Source: Chitinophaga sp. XS-30
GTDB lineage: Bacteria; Bacteroidota; Bacteroidia; Chitinophagales; Chitinophagaceae
Length of the DNA stretch: 64,000 nucleotides
Direction: 5' to 3'
NCBI RefSeq assembly: GCF_008086345.1
Contig: NZ_CP043006.1
Coordinates: 1,362,032-1,426,031 of the forward strand
The translations under genes and the position numbers were made by a program. The notes beneath the pieces were generated by a model, which was given only the letters and a program-made list of their open reading frames with translations, had not been told where the DNA came from and did not search any database. Shown piece after piece: positions 18,048 to 27,400 of the stretch (the first letter of the stretch is position 1; the number at the start of each line of letters is the position of its first letter).

Positions 18048-18080
18048 AAAGCAATGGATTTTTCCATTGCTTTTGTTTTT
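18048..18080 (+). terminator. Strong Rho-independent terminator in the nrdJ-Dph6 gap
   Basis: A perfect 11-bp stem, AAAGCAATGGA with complement at 18063-18073, TTTT loop, and tail TTTTGTTTTTT. No annotated gene precedes it on the plus strand for 880 bases, so it must end a small transcript. Confidence 0.8.
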
Positions 18081-18102
18081 TCAGGAAATGCGGGTGAAAC
18101 GA

Positions 18103-18849
18103 TCAGACGGGGAGCAGATCGCAGAAATAAAACCGGGTGTCCCAATCGGTGGGTGTGGTGTTGAAGCAGTCATCGCCCTCATCTTTATAGCAATTACTTC
18201 CTTCATCCCGGGCCGGGGTGTATAAACGTTCTACCGTTTCGCCTGTTTTAAAGGCGACAGGCGCTTTAAAAATGGGGCCTTCGAAAACAAAGCTGTGAAA
18301 CTCGCCGTTTTCTCCGCAGGGGTCAACGCCTGCAGGGAGATCGGCGAGGAAGGCCTCGTCTATCAGCCGTCCCGCAAAAGAGGCCGGGAGGTATTTTGCA
18401 TTCACACAAACAACAACAGCTTTAAATCCGGCTGCGATGAAAGCTTTTACCAGCCGGGCACTGTCCTGTTTCCACAAGGGAAAAAGGCCCTGCATGCTCA
18501 CTTTCGACAGTTGTGTTTCCCGGTAAGTGCGCAGGTCTTCCAGGAATATATCCCCGAAAACGGCATGTTCAACACCTTCGGCCCCGAAAGCGGACAGCTG
18601 TTCCTGCATAATGGCATTATAATCTTCCATCGATGCATTTTCCGGCAGCCAGGCCTTTACCAGCGGGATGCCCGTTTGCTTCGCCTGCTCATCCAGCAGC
18701 GCTTCTCTCACGCCATGCATCGATACCCGGCGGTGAGCGCCACTGAGCGTAGTGAACAGGTAACGGATATCGTATTTTCCCTCCTGCTGCAATTGCCACA
18801 GGGCAAAGGAGGCGTCTTTGCCCCCGCTCCAGTTGATATATGCCTTCAT
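18103..18849 (-). CDS. Dph6-like ATP-binding protein (diphthine-ammonia ligase family)
   Basis: This 248-residue protein has the N-type ATP pyrophosphatase loop SGGKDASFALWQL right at its N-terminus and the family blocks MHGVREALLDEQA, FGDIFLEDLRTYRE and GVDPCGENGEFHSFVFEGP. In eukaryotes and archaea Dph6 amidates diphthine on elongation factor 2, a modification bacteria lack, so the bacterial substrate is unknown. It is divergent from the PhoD-like gene, with only about 90 bases between the starts, and no partner gene adjoins it downstream. Confidence 0.87.
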   Translation of the reverse strand: MKAYINWSGGKDASFALWQLQQEGKYDIRYLFTTLSGAHRRVSMHGVREALLDEQAKQTGIPLVKAWLPENASMEDYNAIMQEQLSAFGAEGVEHAVFGDIFLEDLRTYRETQLSKVSMQGLFPLWKQDSARLVKAFIAAGFKAVVVCVNAKYLPASFAGRLIDEAFLADLPAGVDPCGENGEFHSFVFEGPIFKAPVAFKTGETVERLYTPARDEGSNCYKDEGDDCFNTTPTDWDTRFYFCDLLPV

Positions 18850-18936
18850 TTAACGTAAAAATAAATAAATCCGGTGTCTGTGCAGGCAAGTCCCTCCCCG
18901 TAATGCCATATATTTGAAATCGTAATTTCTACCCTT

Positions 18937-20313
18937 ATGGCAAACCGTTTCCTGTCCCTCTTTCTCCTGATCTGTTTTACCGGCAGCGCCCTGGCGCAAG
19001 GTCCGCCTGCCGTTACCGCACAACGATCGCTCATTGCCGGCCCGATGGCGGGATCGGTGGAACTGCGCGATGTTATTATCTGGCTGGAAGTTGCCCCCGC
19101 CGTAAAGCAGGTGGCGATCCGGTATTATCCGAAAGGGAAACCGGCCCTGGCAAAGACCGAAGCCTGGAAGGGGGCGTTGGGCAACCGGTACAATCCGCTG
19201 AAGATCACCCTGGCCAACCTTGAGCCGGGCACGACCTATGCATACGATGTTTTGCTGAACGGCGGGAAAGTGCGGCTGCCTGCCCCTGCGATGTTCACCA
19301 CCAAGGCTTTATGGCAGCACCGCGTTCCGGCGCCGGACTTCACTTTCCTGGCCGGCTCCTGCGCCTACTTCAATGAACCGCCGTTTGACCGCCCCGGCAA
19401 GCCTTACGGGAACGATTCCTCCATTTTCGAAACGATGGCCCGCACTCCGGCCGATTTCATGCTGTGGCTGGGCGACAACTGGTACACCCGGGAAGTGGAT
19501 TACAGTTCGGTGCCGGGTTTGCAGTACCGTGCGCACCGCGACCGGTCCATGCCGGTGCTGCAAGGCTTTCTGCAGGCCATGCCGCACTACGCCATCTGGG
19601 ACGATCATGATTTCGGGCCCAATAACGCCAATAAATCCTACATCTTCCGGGACGTTTCCCGGGAGATATTCTCCCAATACTGGCCGAATCCCACTTTTGG
19701 GGAGAACGGCCGGGGCATTTATACCAAATACAGTTACAGCGATGTGGATTTCTTCCTGCTGGACGGCCGTTACTGGTCCAGCGCCGGAGAATTGCCGGAC
19801 AGTGTGGACGGGCAGCCCAATCCGGACAAAAAGATGTACGGGGATGAGCAGATGGAATGGCTGCGCAATGCCCTGATACAGAGCAATGCAACCTTCAAGT
19901 TCATTGTGACCGGGAGCCAGGCCTTGAACCCGATCTCCATTTATGACAGTTTTCATCATTTCCCCGTTGAATATGAATCGTTTATGCGCTTTTTGAAAAG
20001 CAATGACATCCCCGGCATCATTTTCCTCACCGGAGACCGGCATCACTCGGAGGTGATCCGCCTGCCCAGGGAAGACACCTATCCTTTATATGATATTACC
20101 AGCTCTCCATTGACCTCCGGTGTGGGCGGAGTGCTGTACGGCAATGAGAAGAACAACCCTTACCGGGTGCCCGGCACCCTGGTGGTCACGCAGAATTTCG
20201 CCAGCCTGAGCGTAACGGGCGTGAAAGGGAAACGGCGGTTGAAAGTGGTATTTATGGACAGGGAACAACGGGAATTGGCCGTTTTTGAGGTATCCCAGCA
20301 GGATCTGCGGTGA
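18937..20313 (+). CDS. PhoD-like secreted phosphatase/phosphodiesterase
   Basis: This 458-residue protein has a signal peptide (MANRFLSLFLLICFTGSALA), an N-terminal fibronectin-like domain, and a metallophosphatase core: GSCAYFN with the PhoD-type cysteine, LWLGDNWYTRE, IWDDHDFGPNNAN, VTGSQ and FLTGDRHHSEVI. These supply the iron/calcium ligands of PhoD enzymes, which release phosphate from phosphodiesters or monoesters outside the cell. Length is normal. It is a single gene with an unmarked promoter; no phosphate-regulon box was looked up. Substrate range cannot be told from sequence. Confidence 0.9.
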   Translation: MANRFLSLFLLICFTGSALAQGPPAVTAQRSLIAGPMAGSVELRDVIIWLEVAPAVKQVAIRYYPKGKPALAKTEAWKGALGNRYNPLKITLANLEPGTTYAYDVLLNGGKVRLPAPAMFTTKALWQHRVPAPDFTFLAGSCAYFNEPPFDRPGKPYGNDSSIFETMARTPADFMLWLGDNWYTREVDYSSVPGLQYRAHRDRSMPVLQGFLQAMPHYAIWDDHDFGPNNANKSYIFRDVSREIFSQYWPNPTFGENGRGIYTKYSYSDVDFFLLDGRYWSSAGELPDSVDGQPNPDKKMYGDEQMEWLRNALIQSNATFKFIVTGSQALNPISIYDSFHHFPVEYESFMRFLKSNDIPGIIFLTGDRHHSEVIRLPREDTYPLYDITSSPLTSGVGGVLYGNEKNNPYRVPGTLVVTQNFASLSVTGVKGKRRLKVVFMDREQRELAVFEVSQQDLR

Positions 20314-20536
20314 GCAGATTGCCGAAATCATACCCTCAAAGCGGGCTTTTCAGCATTTTTTTAGAAAAATCCGGGGCATGTTGCAACTTTTTGAACAACC
20401 GGTCGTCTTTTTAGTACATCCCGCGAGCAGTTGATACCGTTAAAACCACTGTTTGTACCGTAGAAATACGGATTTGTACCGGGAACATATTTTATATGAT
20501 TTATTTTGTATTTTTAGGCTCTTAAAATATACCCTT

Positions 20537-21025
20537 ATGAAAAAGCTGTTGTTTTTGCTGATGCTCGTTACGGTAGCGGCCACTGCAGCGATCGCCAATA
20601 ACGGTGATAAGAGAAATAATGGTGATAAGCCCGATAAAGGCGCTAAAGCCAAAACTGCCAATGTAAACAGGTTGGAAGAGTTCATCTGGACGCTTCCGCA
20701 ATCCCAATCCCAGGTGGAGAAGGTAGACGATTGTGAAATGCAAAAAGCAATGGTCGATCTTTATAAATGGTATCTGCAAAATGAAACCCGCATCAACAAC
20801 AGCCCTGTGCTGACCGGTGATGATCATGAAGCAGTGGTGGCTCCTTTCAAGGTAGATCCCAAAGTGCTGCAGCAGTACCTTAAGTTCATCAAAAAGAATT
20901 TCCCCGGGCTCAACGAAGATGATCTGACGGACAAACACGATGTTTCCGCCACAAAGAAAAAGAGCGCACCGGTATCTTACCGTGATGACCTGGATGCGCC
21001 TATTTCCGTGACCGCTTCGAAATAA
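20537..21025 (+). CDS. Small secreted hypothetical protein
   Basis: This 162-residue protein starts with a clear signal peptide (MKKLLFLLMLVTVAATAAIA). The mature part is very polar, with a K/G/D-rich segment, NGDKRNNGDKPDKGAKAK, then a mixed alpha region with DCEMQKAMVDLYKWYLQNE and PKVLQQYLKFIKKNFPGL, and a disordered tail. I do not recognise the family. The start was set at 20537 because the signal peptide begins there; the frame is open further upstream. A repeated 9-mer, TTTGTACCG (20452 and 20473), lies upstream and may be a control site. Confidence 0.7.
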   Translation: MKKLLFLLMLVTVAATAAIANNGDKRNNGDKPDKGAKAKTANVNRLEEFIWTLPQSQSQVEKVDDCEMQKAMVDLYKWYLQNETRINNSPVLTGDDHEAVVAPFKVDPKVLQQYLKFIKKNFPGLNEDDLTDKHDVSATKKKSAPVSYRDDLDAPISVTASK

Positions 21026-21067
21026 TTCCTCCTTTTCCTGATTTGAAAATTTTCGTAAGTTCGCTGA

Positions 21068-21571
21068 ATGCACTTTTTGCAGTTTACTTACAACAAGGAA
21101 GAGGTCATTAATGCATTACGTTTCCACTTTCTCAGAAGAGGCGAGATAAAGGTTTTCCGCAATACGCTGATCATCCTGCTTATTGCGGCTATTGCCGGTT
21201 ATCTCTTCAGGGTCGTCAATTTTAATGCATTGCTCGGGATCTGTGTGATGATGATCATCATCGGGTGGGCATTCTGGTATCTGCTCCCTGTATCTACCTA
21301 CAACAAGGCGGCAACTTTCAAAGACAATATCCGTTTACGTTATAACGAAGAAGGACTGGCTATTTCTACCGGAACGGCCGGTGAACGTTCCTTGTCCTGG
21401 CGGAATTTTTCGCAGATCGTGGAAACGCGGTCGTTCTTTTTTTTGTACCGGGACAAGCGGAGTTTCTTCCTCATCCCCACCAGTGCATTTGCCAGTGAGG
21501 ACGCCCGTAATGCTTTCAGCATCCTGCTGCAATCCATTTTTTCAGATTACAGCCGTTTGAACATTTCATAG
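21068..21571 (+). CDS. YcxB-like membrane protein
   Basis: This 167-residue protein has two transmembrane helices (about residues 30-48 and 54-73) followed by a soluble domain with the YcxB-like pattern: an LRYNEEGLAI strand, an LSWRNFSQIVETRSFFFLY core and an LIPTSAFAS end. YcxB-like domains are widespread in Bacillota and Bacteroidota and have no known function. Its 3' end overlaps the acetyltransferase gene on the opposite strand by 25 bases. It follows the small secreted protein by 42 bases, so the two may share a transcript. Confidence 0.75.
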   Translation: MHFLQFTYNKEEVINALRFHFLRRGEIKVFRNTLIILLIAAIAGYLFRVVNFNALLGICVMMIIIGWAFWYLLPVSTYNKAATFKDNIRLRYNEEGLAISTGTAGERSLSWRNFSQIVETRSFFFLYRDKRSFFLIPTSAFASEDARNAFSILLQSIFSDYSRLNIS

Positions 21572-21978
21572 TGGGGGATACCTACTTCCACAAATTCCTC
21601 TCCCCTGACCGAGTAGCCATTTCTGATGTAGAATGGCGCAGCTACCTTCCGGGCATGCATCATCAGTTCAGCAAAACCGCTGTTCCGGGCCTGTTCCTCC
21701 GCAAAAGACAGTATCCGGCTGCCGGTCCCTTTACCATGCAGGTGCTCATCTACTGCCATCTGCCGCAATTGTACCGTTATATCGTTCACGGGAGTGAGAA
21801 TACAACAGCCCAGGATCCGTTCCTCTTCAAAACAACCGATCAGCACATCATTTATCTCCTGCCGGAGGTATTCCGGTGAAAAAACGAGACCCAGGGGCTT
21901 CCGGAGTATCCTGTCCCGCAACTGTATCATGGCCTGGTGATCGCAGCTGCCATATTCAATGATGCGCATAGTGTCCAT
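21547..21978 (-). CDS. GNAT family N-acetyltransferase
   Basis: This 143-residue protein is a single GNAT domain. The acetyl-CoA binding region is visible as QLRQMAVDEHLHGKGTGSRI (motif A, with the G-K-G-T-G loop), and motif B as MHARKVAAPFYIRNGYSVRG. It is close to the ElaA/YjcF-type small acetyltransferases. The substrate cannot be predicted. It converges with the YcxB-like gene, with a short 3' overlap, and has no operon partner. Confidence 0.87.
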   Translation of the reverse strand: MDTMRIIEYGSCDHQAMIQLRDRILRKPLGLVFSPEYLRQEINDVLIGCFEEERILGCCILTPVNDITVQLRQMAVDEHLHGKGTGSRILSFAEEQARNSGFAELMMHARKVAAPFYIRNGYSVRGEEFVEVGIPHYEMFKRL

Positions 21979-22162
21979 CCCGTAAAATTACTGCGGAAAA
22001 CCCTGAAAATGATCATCAGCGTTGGGGAGCCACCGATGGGCGTATGGCATGATATTCGGTTGATGAATGCCGGATTTATGCGCGCGGGTCAGGTGTATTG
22101 ATCCGCCGGAATTATTTTTAACTTTTCATTTGGCACGGGAACGCTAAATTTGAAAGATTAGT

Positions 22163-22924
22163 ATGAAGTATTCTCTGTTTAGATACGCTGTTGCACTTTT
22201 CGTATGTACGCTGTTCCTGTTGCAGGAAGCGGCAGCCCAGGTGCGCATTACGGGAATGGTAACGGACGCGGACAGCCGTGCGGGCCTGCCCTCTGTAAGT
22301 ATATGGAATAAAAGATCGAAGTCCGGCACCATCAGCAACGAAACGGGGCGGTATTATATTGAGGCATTGCCCGGGGATACGATAGAGTTTTCCATGCTCA
22401 GTTATGTGCGGTACCAGATGGTTGCACCCGGCATTTCCTCCAATCAGAACGTGGAGCTGAAACGACAGATATTCGGATTACAGGGCGTAAATGTGCGTGG
22501 CCGCATCTATCACCGGGATTCGCTGGCCATCCGTGATGAGTACGGAAGGTATTTCGGCTATAAAAGGCCCGGGGCCATGGACGTGCTGAAAACCCTTCCG
22601 GCCAACCCCATTACAGCGCTGAGTTACCTCATCCCGAGCAAGACGCGCAAACGTAAAGAGAAATTCGGTGAACAGCTGGTGTACTGGGAAAAGGAAAAAC
22701 ATATCGATTACCGCTATAACCCTGAACTCGTTGCCAAGCTCACCCGACTGGAAACGCCGATGCTGGATACCTTTATGCTGGTACACCGGCCCAGCTATAG
22801 TTTCCTCATGAATGCATCTGATTATGATCTGATGCTCTTCATCAAACAATCGTATGCGAAATTCGTGAAAGACCGCGGGCTGAAACCGGAAGACCAGGAT
22901 ACTACCGGCACGGCGCAGCCTTAG
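22163..22924 (+). CDS. Secreted protein with carboxypeptidase-regulatory-like domain
   Basis: This 253-residue protein has a signal peptide ending near residue 25 (LFLLQEAAAQ) and then a CarboxypepD_reg-like beta-sandwich (ITGMVTDADSRAGLPSVSIWN ... EALPGDTIEFSMLSYV), as found at the N-terminus of SusC/TonB receptors and in many stand-alone Bacteroidota envelope proteins. The remaining 140 residues are charged and helical, without recognised motifs. It is not followed by a receptor barrel, so it belongs to the stand-alone type. It is a single gene converging with the efflux operon. Confidence 0.8.
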   Translation: MKYSLFRYAVALFVCTLFLLQEAAAQVRITGMVTDADSRAGLPSVSIWNKRSKSGTISNETGRYYIEALPGDTIEFSMLSYVRYQMVAPGISSNQNVELKRQIFGLQGVNVRGRIYHRDSLAIRDEYGRYFGYKRPGAMDVLKTLPANPITALSYLIPSKTRKRKEKFGEQLVYWEKEKHIDYRYNPELVAKLTRLETPMLDTFMLVHRPSYSFLMNASDYDLMLFIKQSYAKFVKDRGLKPEDQDTTGTAQP

Positions 22925-22963
22925 GGCGTTTTCATTTCACCGCAGGGGCTTTATCATGGCGGC

Positions 22964-22992
22964 AAAAAAGCCGGCCGCTTTCGCAACCGGCT
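22964..22992 (-). terminator. Rho-independent terminator of the RND efflux operon
   Basis: Read on the minus strand: a 10-pair stem (two G-T pairs) with a GAAA tetraloop followed by six T. On the plus strand the arms are 22969-22978 and 22983-22992. Confidence 0.85.
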
Positions 22993-23021
22993 CCGCATTC
23001 ATCATTTCCGTTTAAATTATT

Positions 23022-23084
23022 TCAGAGAACCCGGCTTTCCGCCGCTTGGGTGTTGTACCTCGCCTGGATGAGGCGGGTTCCCGT
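23022..23084 (-). pseudogene. In-frame duplicate of the TolC C-terminal coding segment after the stop
   Basis: Directly after the TolC stop codon the same frame continues for 20 codons and reads TGTRLIQARYNTQAAESRVL, then TGA. The core RLIQARYNT is identical to residues about 20 from the TolC C-terminus, and flanking residues are similar. It is a copy of the gene's end left behind by a duplication or by replacement of the C-terminus. Confidence 0.75.
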
Positions 23085-24413
23085 TTATTTCAACAATTCT
23101 CCTTTCAGCCGCATCAGTTCCGTTTCCGCCACTTTGGTGTTGTATCTCGCCTGGATCAGGCGGTATGCGGCGAGTTCCAGGCTCTCCTGTGCTTCTCTCA
23201 GCTCCAGCGTAGTGGAAACTCCCTGTTTGAACCGTTCCAGCGCCACCATCACATTTTCCCTGGCCAGCTCTACACTTTCTTCCTCAAGACTGAGGGCCTG
23301 TTTATAATATTCATAATCCCGGAACGCATTCCGCAGGAACAGGTTGACCTGTGACTGCTGATTCTCCAGCGCCAGCTGCTGGTACTGGATGTCCAGCTTG
23401 GCGGCCTTGATCTGCCGGTGTGCGTTAAGCCCGTTGAAGATGGGCACTGTGGCAGAAAAACCGTAATTAAAGCCCCTGTTCTGGTTGAACACCGGGCTGA
23501 ACTGGTTCACGGCAGCACTGGCGCGGGACTGGTTAAAGTTGTATGCCGAGTTGAAGGAGATTACCGGGAAGAGGTCGCCGGTCCGTTCTTTCAGTGTGAT
23601 GCGTGATATTTCCAGGTTCTGCCGGGCCACCTGCAGCAGCGGATTGGTGTTCCCGATATTTTCCAGGATGGCCCCGAAGGAGAGGCCAAGGTTCACCGGT
23701 ATGGTGTCCAGCACATCGTAGTTGGTGCTTTCATCCGCAATGGCCAGCAGCTGGTTAAGCGCCGCTTTGCTCTGCTCAATGGCCGTTTGCTGGCGCAGCC
23801 ACATGGCGCGCTGGGCATTGTAATCCACTTTCGCCTGAAGCCAGTCCGTTTTAGGAGCAAGGCCTGTCTGGAATTTGGCGTCCGAGAGTTTCACCCGTTC
23901 GCTGGAAATATCCATTTGCTCCGCCAGGGCCCGCAGCTGCTGTTTTTGCTGGGCGATGTTGTAATAGCTGTTGATGATATTGGCGATGGTGTTCTCCACC
24001 TGATTTTTAACGCTCAGTTCCCCCAATATCTCTATGGCCTGGAAGCGCTGCCGGGTGGCAAACATTTTGAGACCGTCGAACAATGTCCAGTTCAGGTTAA
24101 CAGCGGTCTGCCACTGCTGGTTTTTCAGGCCGCTGGTATCTCTTTTGGAGCCGTTGCCGAATTCCTGTTTGGTGGCCATATTGCTCCAGGTTTTGGTGGC
24201 TGTGCCATTGATACGGGGAGCAAAGGCAAAGTTGGCATATGCAAAATCATTCGCGGCTACTTCCGCATCATTGCGGGCCATCCGGATGTCGAAATTATTT
24301 TTTAGTCCGAGGTCTATCGCCTGTTCCAGCGTCAGCACTTCCTGTGCGCGGGCGGCCTGTGCGAACAATATTGAAAAACATCCTGCTGCAAAAAGCTGTC
24401 GTGTCAATTTCAT
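23085..24413 (-). CDS. TolC family outer membrane efflux protein
   Basis: This 442-residue protein is the outer-membrane channel of a tripartite efflux system. It has a signal peptide (ending near AQAARA), then two OEP repeats rich in long amphipathic helices: LTLEQAIDLGLKNNFDIRMARND starts the first and the second carries LLQVARQNLEISRITLKER. Its length is usual. It is the last gene of an adaptor-pump-channel operon, 14 bases after the pump. A degraded second copy of its C-terminal coding segment follows the stop codon in frame. Confidence 0.94.
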   Translation of the reverse strand: MKLTRQLFAAGCFSILFAQAARAQEVLTLEQAIDLGLKNNFDIRMARNDAEVAANDFAYANFAFAPRINGTATKTWSNMATKQEFGNGSKRDTSGLKNQQWQTAVNLNWTLFDGLKMFATRQRFQAIEILGELSVKNQVENTIANIINSYYNIAQQKQQLRALAEQMDISSERVKLSDAKFQTGLAPKTDWLQAKVDYNAQRAMWLRQQTAIEQSKAALNQLLAIADESTNYDVLDTIPVNLGLSFGAILENIGNTNPLLQVARQNLEISRITLKERTGDLFPVISFNSAYNFNQSRASAAVNQFSPVFNQNRGFNYGFSATVPIFNGLNAHRQIKAAKLDIQYQQLALENQQSQVNLFLRNAFRDYEYYKQALSLEEESVELARENVMVALERFKQGVSTTLELREAQESLELAAYRLIQARYNTKVAETELMRLKGELLK

Positions 24414-24427
24414 GGTGATTTATACAT

Positions 24428-27400
24428 TTATGCGTGTGCCGCTGCTGCAGCTGCTTCCGGATTCTCTTCACGGAGCGCGTTTTCATATTCAACATTCTTT
24501 TTCCTGCGGCTGAGGAAAGTGTACATCGCCGGGATCACGTAAAGCGTCAACACCAGGGAGAACATGATGCCTCCTACGATCACGATGCCCAGCGGAATAC
24601 GGCTGGTTGCCGCAGCGCCGATACTCAGCGCGATGGGCAGTGCACCCAGCGCCATGGTAAGGCTGGTCATCAGAATAGGGCGCAGGCGCATGACGGAGCC
24701 ATCTACCACAGCGGCGGCCTTTTCCTTGCCGGAATCGCGCATGTGATTGGCGAACTCCACGATCAGGATACCGTTCTTGGTCACCAGGCCTATCAGCATG
24801 ATCACCCCGATCTGTGAGAAGATATTCCAGGTTTGCCCGAATATCCGGAGCGAAAGCAGGGCGCCTGCAAATGCCAGCGGCACGGTAAGCATGATAATAA
24901 GGGGGTCTGCCCAGCTTTCAAACTGAGCGGCCAGTACCAGGTAGATCAGCACCAGCGCCAGCAACAGTGCAAACATGGTATTGGAACCGCTTTCCGCATA
25001 ATCGCGGGAAGATCCGCTGAGGGCGGTATCAAAAGAAGCATCGATCACCTCTTCCTGTTTAAGCTTGTCATAAATACCGCGCATGGCCGCAATGCCATCG
25101 CCAATGGTGTAGCCGGGCGCAAGGCCGGCGGAGATGGTGGCGGACTTCATCCTGTTGAAGTGATAGATCACGGGAGGGCTGGTCTCTTCCTGAATGGTGA
25201 CCAGGTTATCCAGCTGTATAGCCTCACCGCGGGTATTCCTGACGTAAATGCTTTGCAGATCGATCGGGTCATCACGGTCTCCGCGGAACACCTGCCCCAT
25301 GACCTGGTATTGTTTGCCGTTGCGGATGAAATACCCGAAACGGCGGTTGCTCAGGGCCAGCTGAAGGGTGGAAGAGATATCCTCTACGGAAACGCCAAGT
25401 TCGCTTGCTTTTGCGCGGTTGATATTCACGCGCAGCTCCGGCTTGTTGAATTTAAGATCGATGTCCACCGTTGAAAATACAGGATGATCGTTTGCTTCTT
25501 CGAGGAAGCGGGGAATAACGGAGGAAAGTTTTTCGAAGTTCACGTTCTGCAGTACGAAAGCTACGGGCAAGCCGCCGCGCCGGCCTACCTGGATAGTCTG
25601 CTGTTCTATGGCAAATACTTTTCCCTGCGGGAAGCGGTACATGTTGCGGTTCACCATGTTCACAATATCATTCTGAGAGCGCTCTCTTTCATGCGGATCG
25701 TTCAGCGCCACGTTGGCGAATGCAGAGTTGACCGCACCGGCGCCCGAAAATCCCGGAGCGGTAACAGAAAGGATCACCTCCTTTTCCGGAATGGAATCCT
25801 GCAGGAACTGCACGAGGTTGGTCACATACGTATCCATCGCATCATAGGATGTGCCTTCCGGCGCGGTGATGGAAAGGCGGAACCTGCTTCTGTCTTCCAC
25901 CGGCGCCAGTTCAGACTGCAGGCTGTTGAATATGATGTAAATCATGCCGAGGCAGACCGCGATGATGACCACCGCCGCCCAGCGGGCTTTCATAAAAGCG
26001 GAAAGTGAGCTCCTGTAACCCTCTTCCATCCAGCGAAAGAAAGGTTCTGTTTTTTCGTAGAACCAGGAATGTTTATGGGTTTTACGCGCCAGCTTTACGT
26101 TCAGCACCGGCGTGAGCGTGAGCGATACGAATGCGGAGATCAGCACCGCGCCGGCCACTACGATCCCGAATTCCCGGAACAGGCTGCCCACAAAACCCTG
26201 CAGAAAGATGATGGGAAGGAATACGAAGGCCAGTGTAATGGAGGTGGCGATCACCGCAAAAAATATCTCCTCGGAGCCTTCCTTGGCGGCGCGCATCCTG
26301 GGCAGGCCTGCTTCTATCTTTTTATAAATATTCTCCGTGACCACGATACCGTCATCCACCACAAGTCCGGTTGCCAAAACAATTGCCAGCAGGGTAAGGA
26401 TATTGATGGTAAAACCGCAGAGGTACATGATAAAGAATGCACCGATCAGCGATACCGGAATGTCCACAATAGGGCGGAGGGCCATCAGCCAGTCCCGGAA
26501 GAAGAGGTATATGATAAGGATCACCAGCACCAGTGCGATGATGAGTGTTTCCTGCACTTCATGGATACTTTTTGTGATGAAGCTGGTATTGTCCATCGCA
26601 ATATTCAGCGTGAAATCTTCCGGTACTTCCGCTTTCAGGTTCTCGTATCTTTTATAGAATTCTTCCGCGATGGCTACGTAATTGGTGCCGGGCTGGGGGA
26701 CGAGCGCGAGCGCGATCATGGGAATGCCGGATTCCTTCAGCTGGGTCTCTTCGTTCTCGGGGCCGAGTACGGCCTGTCCTACGTCGCGCAGGCGGATCTC
26801 GGCGCCATTGATATTTCTGATGATGAGCGCGTTGAACTCTTCTTCCGTGTCCAGCCGCCCGAAGGTACGCACGGTCAGTTCCGTGGCATTGCCGGTGATC
26901 TTGCCGGAGGGCAGTTCCACATTCTCTCTTTGCAGGGCCTGCATCACGTCTCCGGGTGTGAGGCTGTAAGCGGAGAGCCGGGCAGGGTCCATCCAGATGC
27001 GCATGGCGTATTTTTTTTCGCCCCAGATCTGTATGGCGCTGACGCCGGGAATCGTCTGCAGTTTCTCCAGCAGCACGTTGGTGGCATATTCCGTGATCTC
27101 CAGCTGATTGCGGGTATTGCTTTGCACGGTCATGGAGATGATAGCATCCGAGTTGGCATCCGCTTTGGTTACCACGGGCGGTGCTTCCAGATCCTGCGGC
27201 AGGTTGCGCGCAGCCTGGGAAACCTTGTCGCGCACATCGTTGGTAGCGGCCTCCAGGTCTTCTCCCAGTTCAAACTCCACGGTGATATTGCTGCTGCCCT
27301 GGCTGCTGAGGGAAGATATATTCTTGATACCGGCTACGCCGTTGATGGCTTTTTCGAGCGTTTCGGTGATCTGTGTTTCAATGATGTCTGAGTTGGCGCC

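Noticed and set aside
26069..27391. A 440-codon open frame antisense to the RND pump
   Set aside because: It is a shadow of the pump's codon use; histidine- and cysteine-rich translation without any domain.
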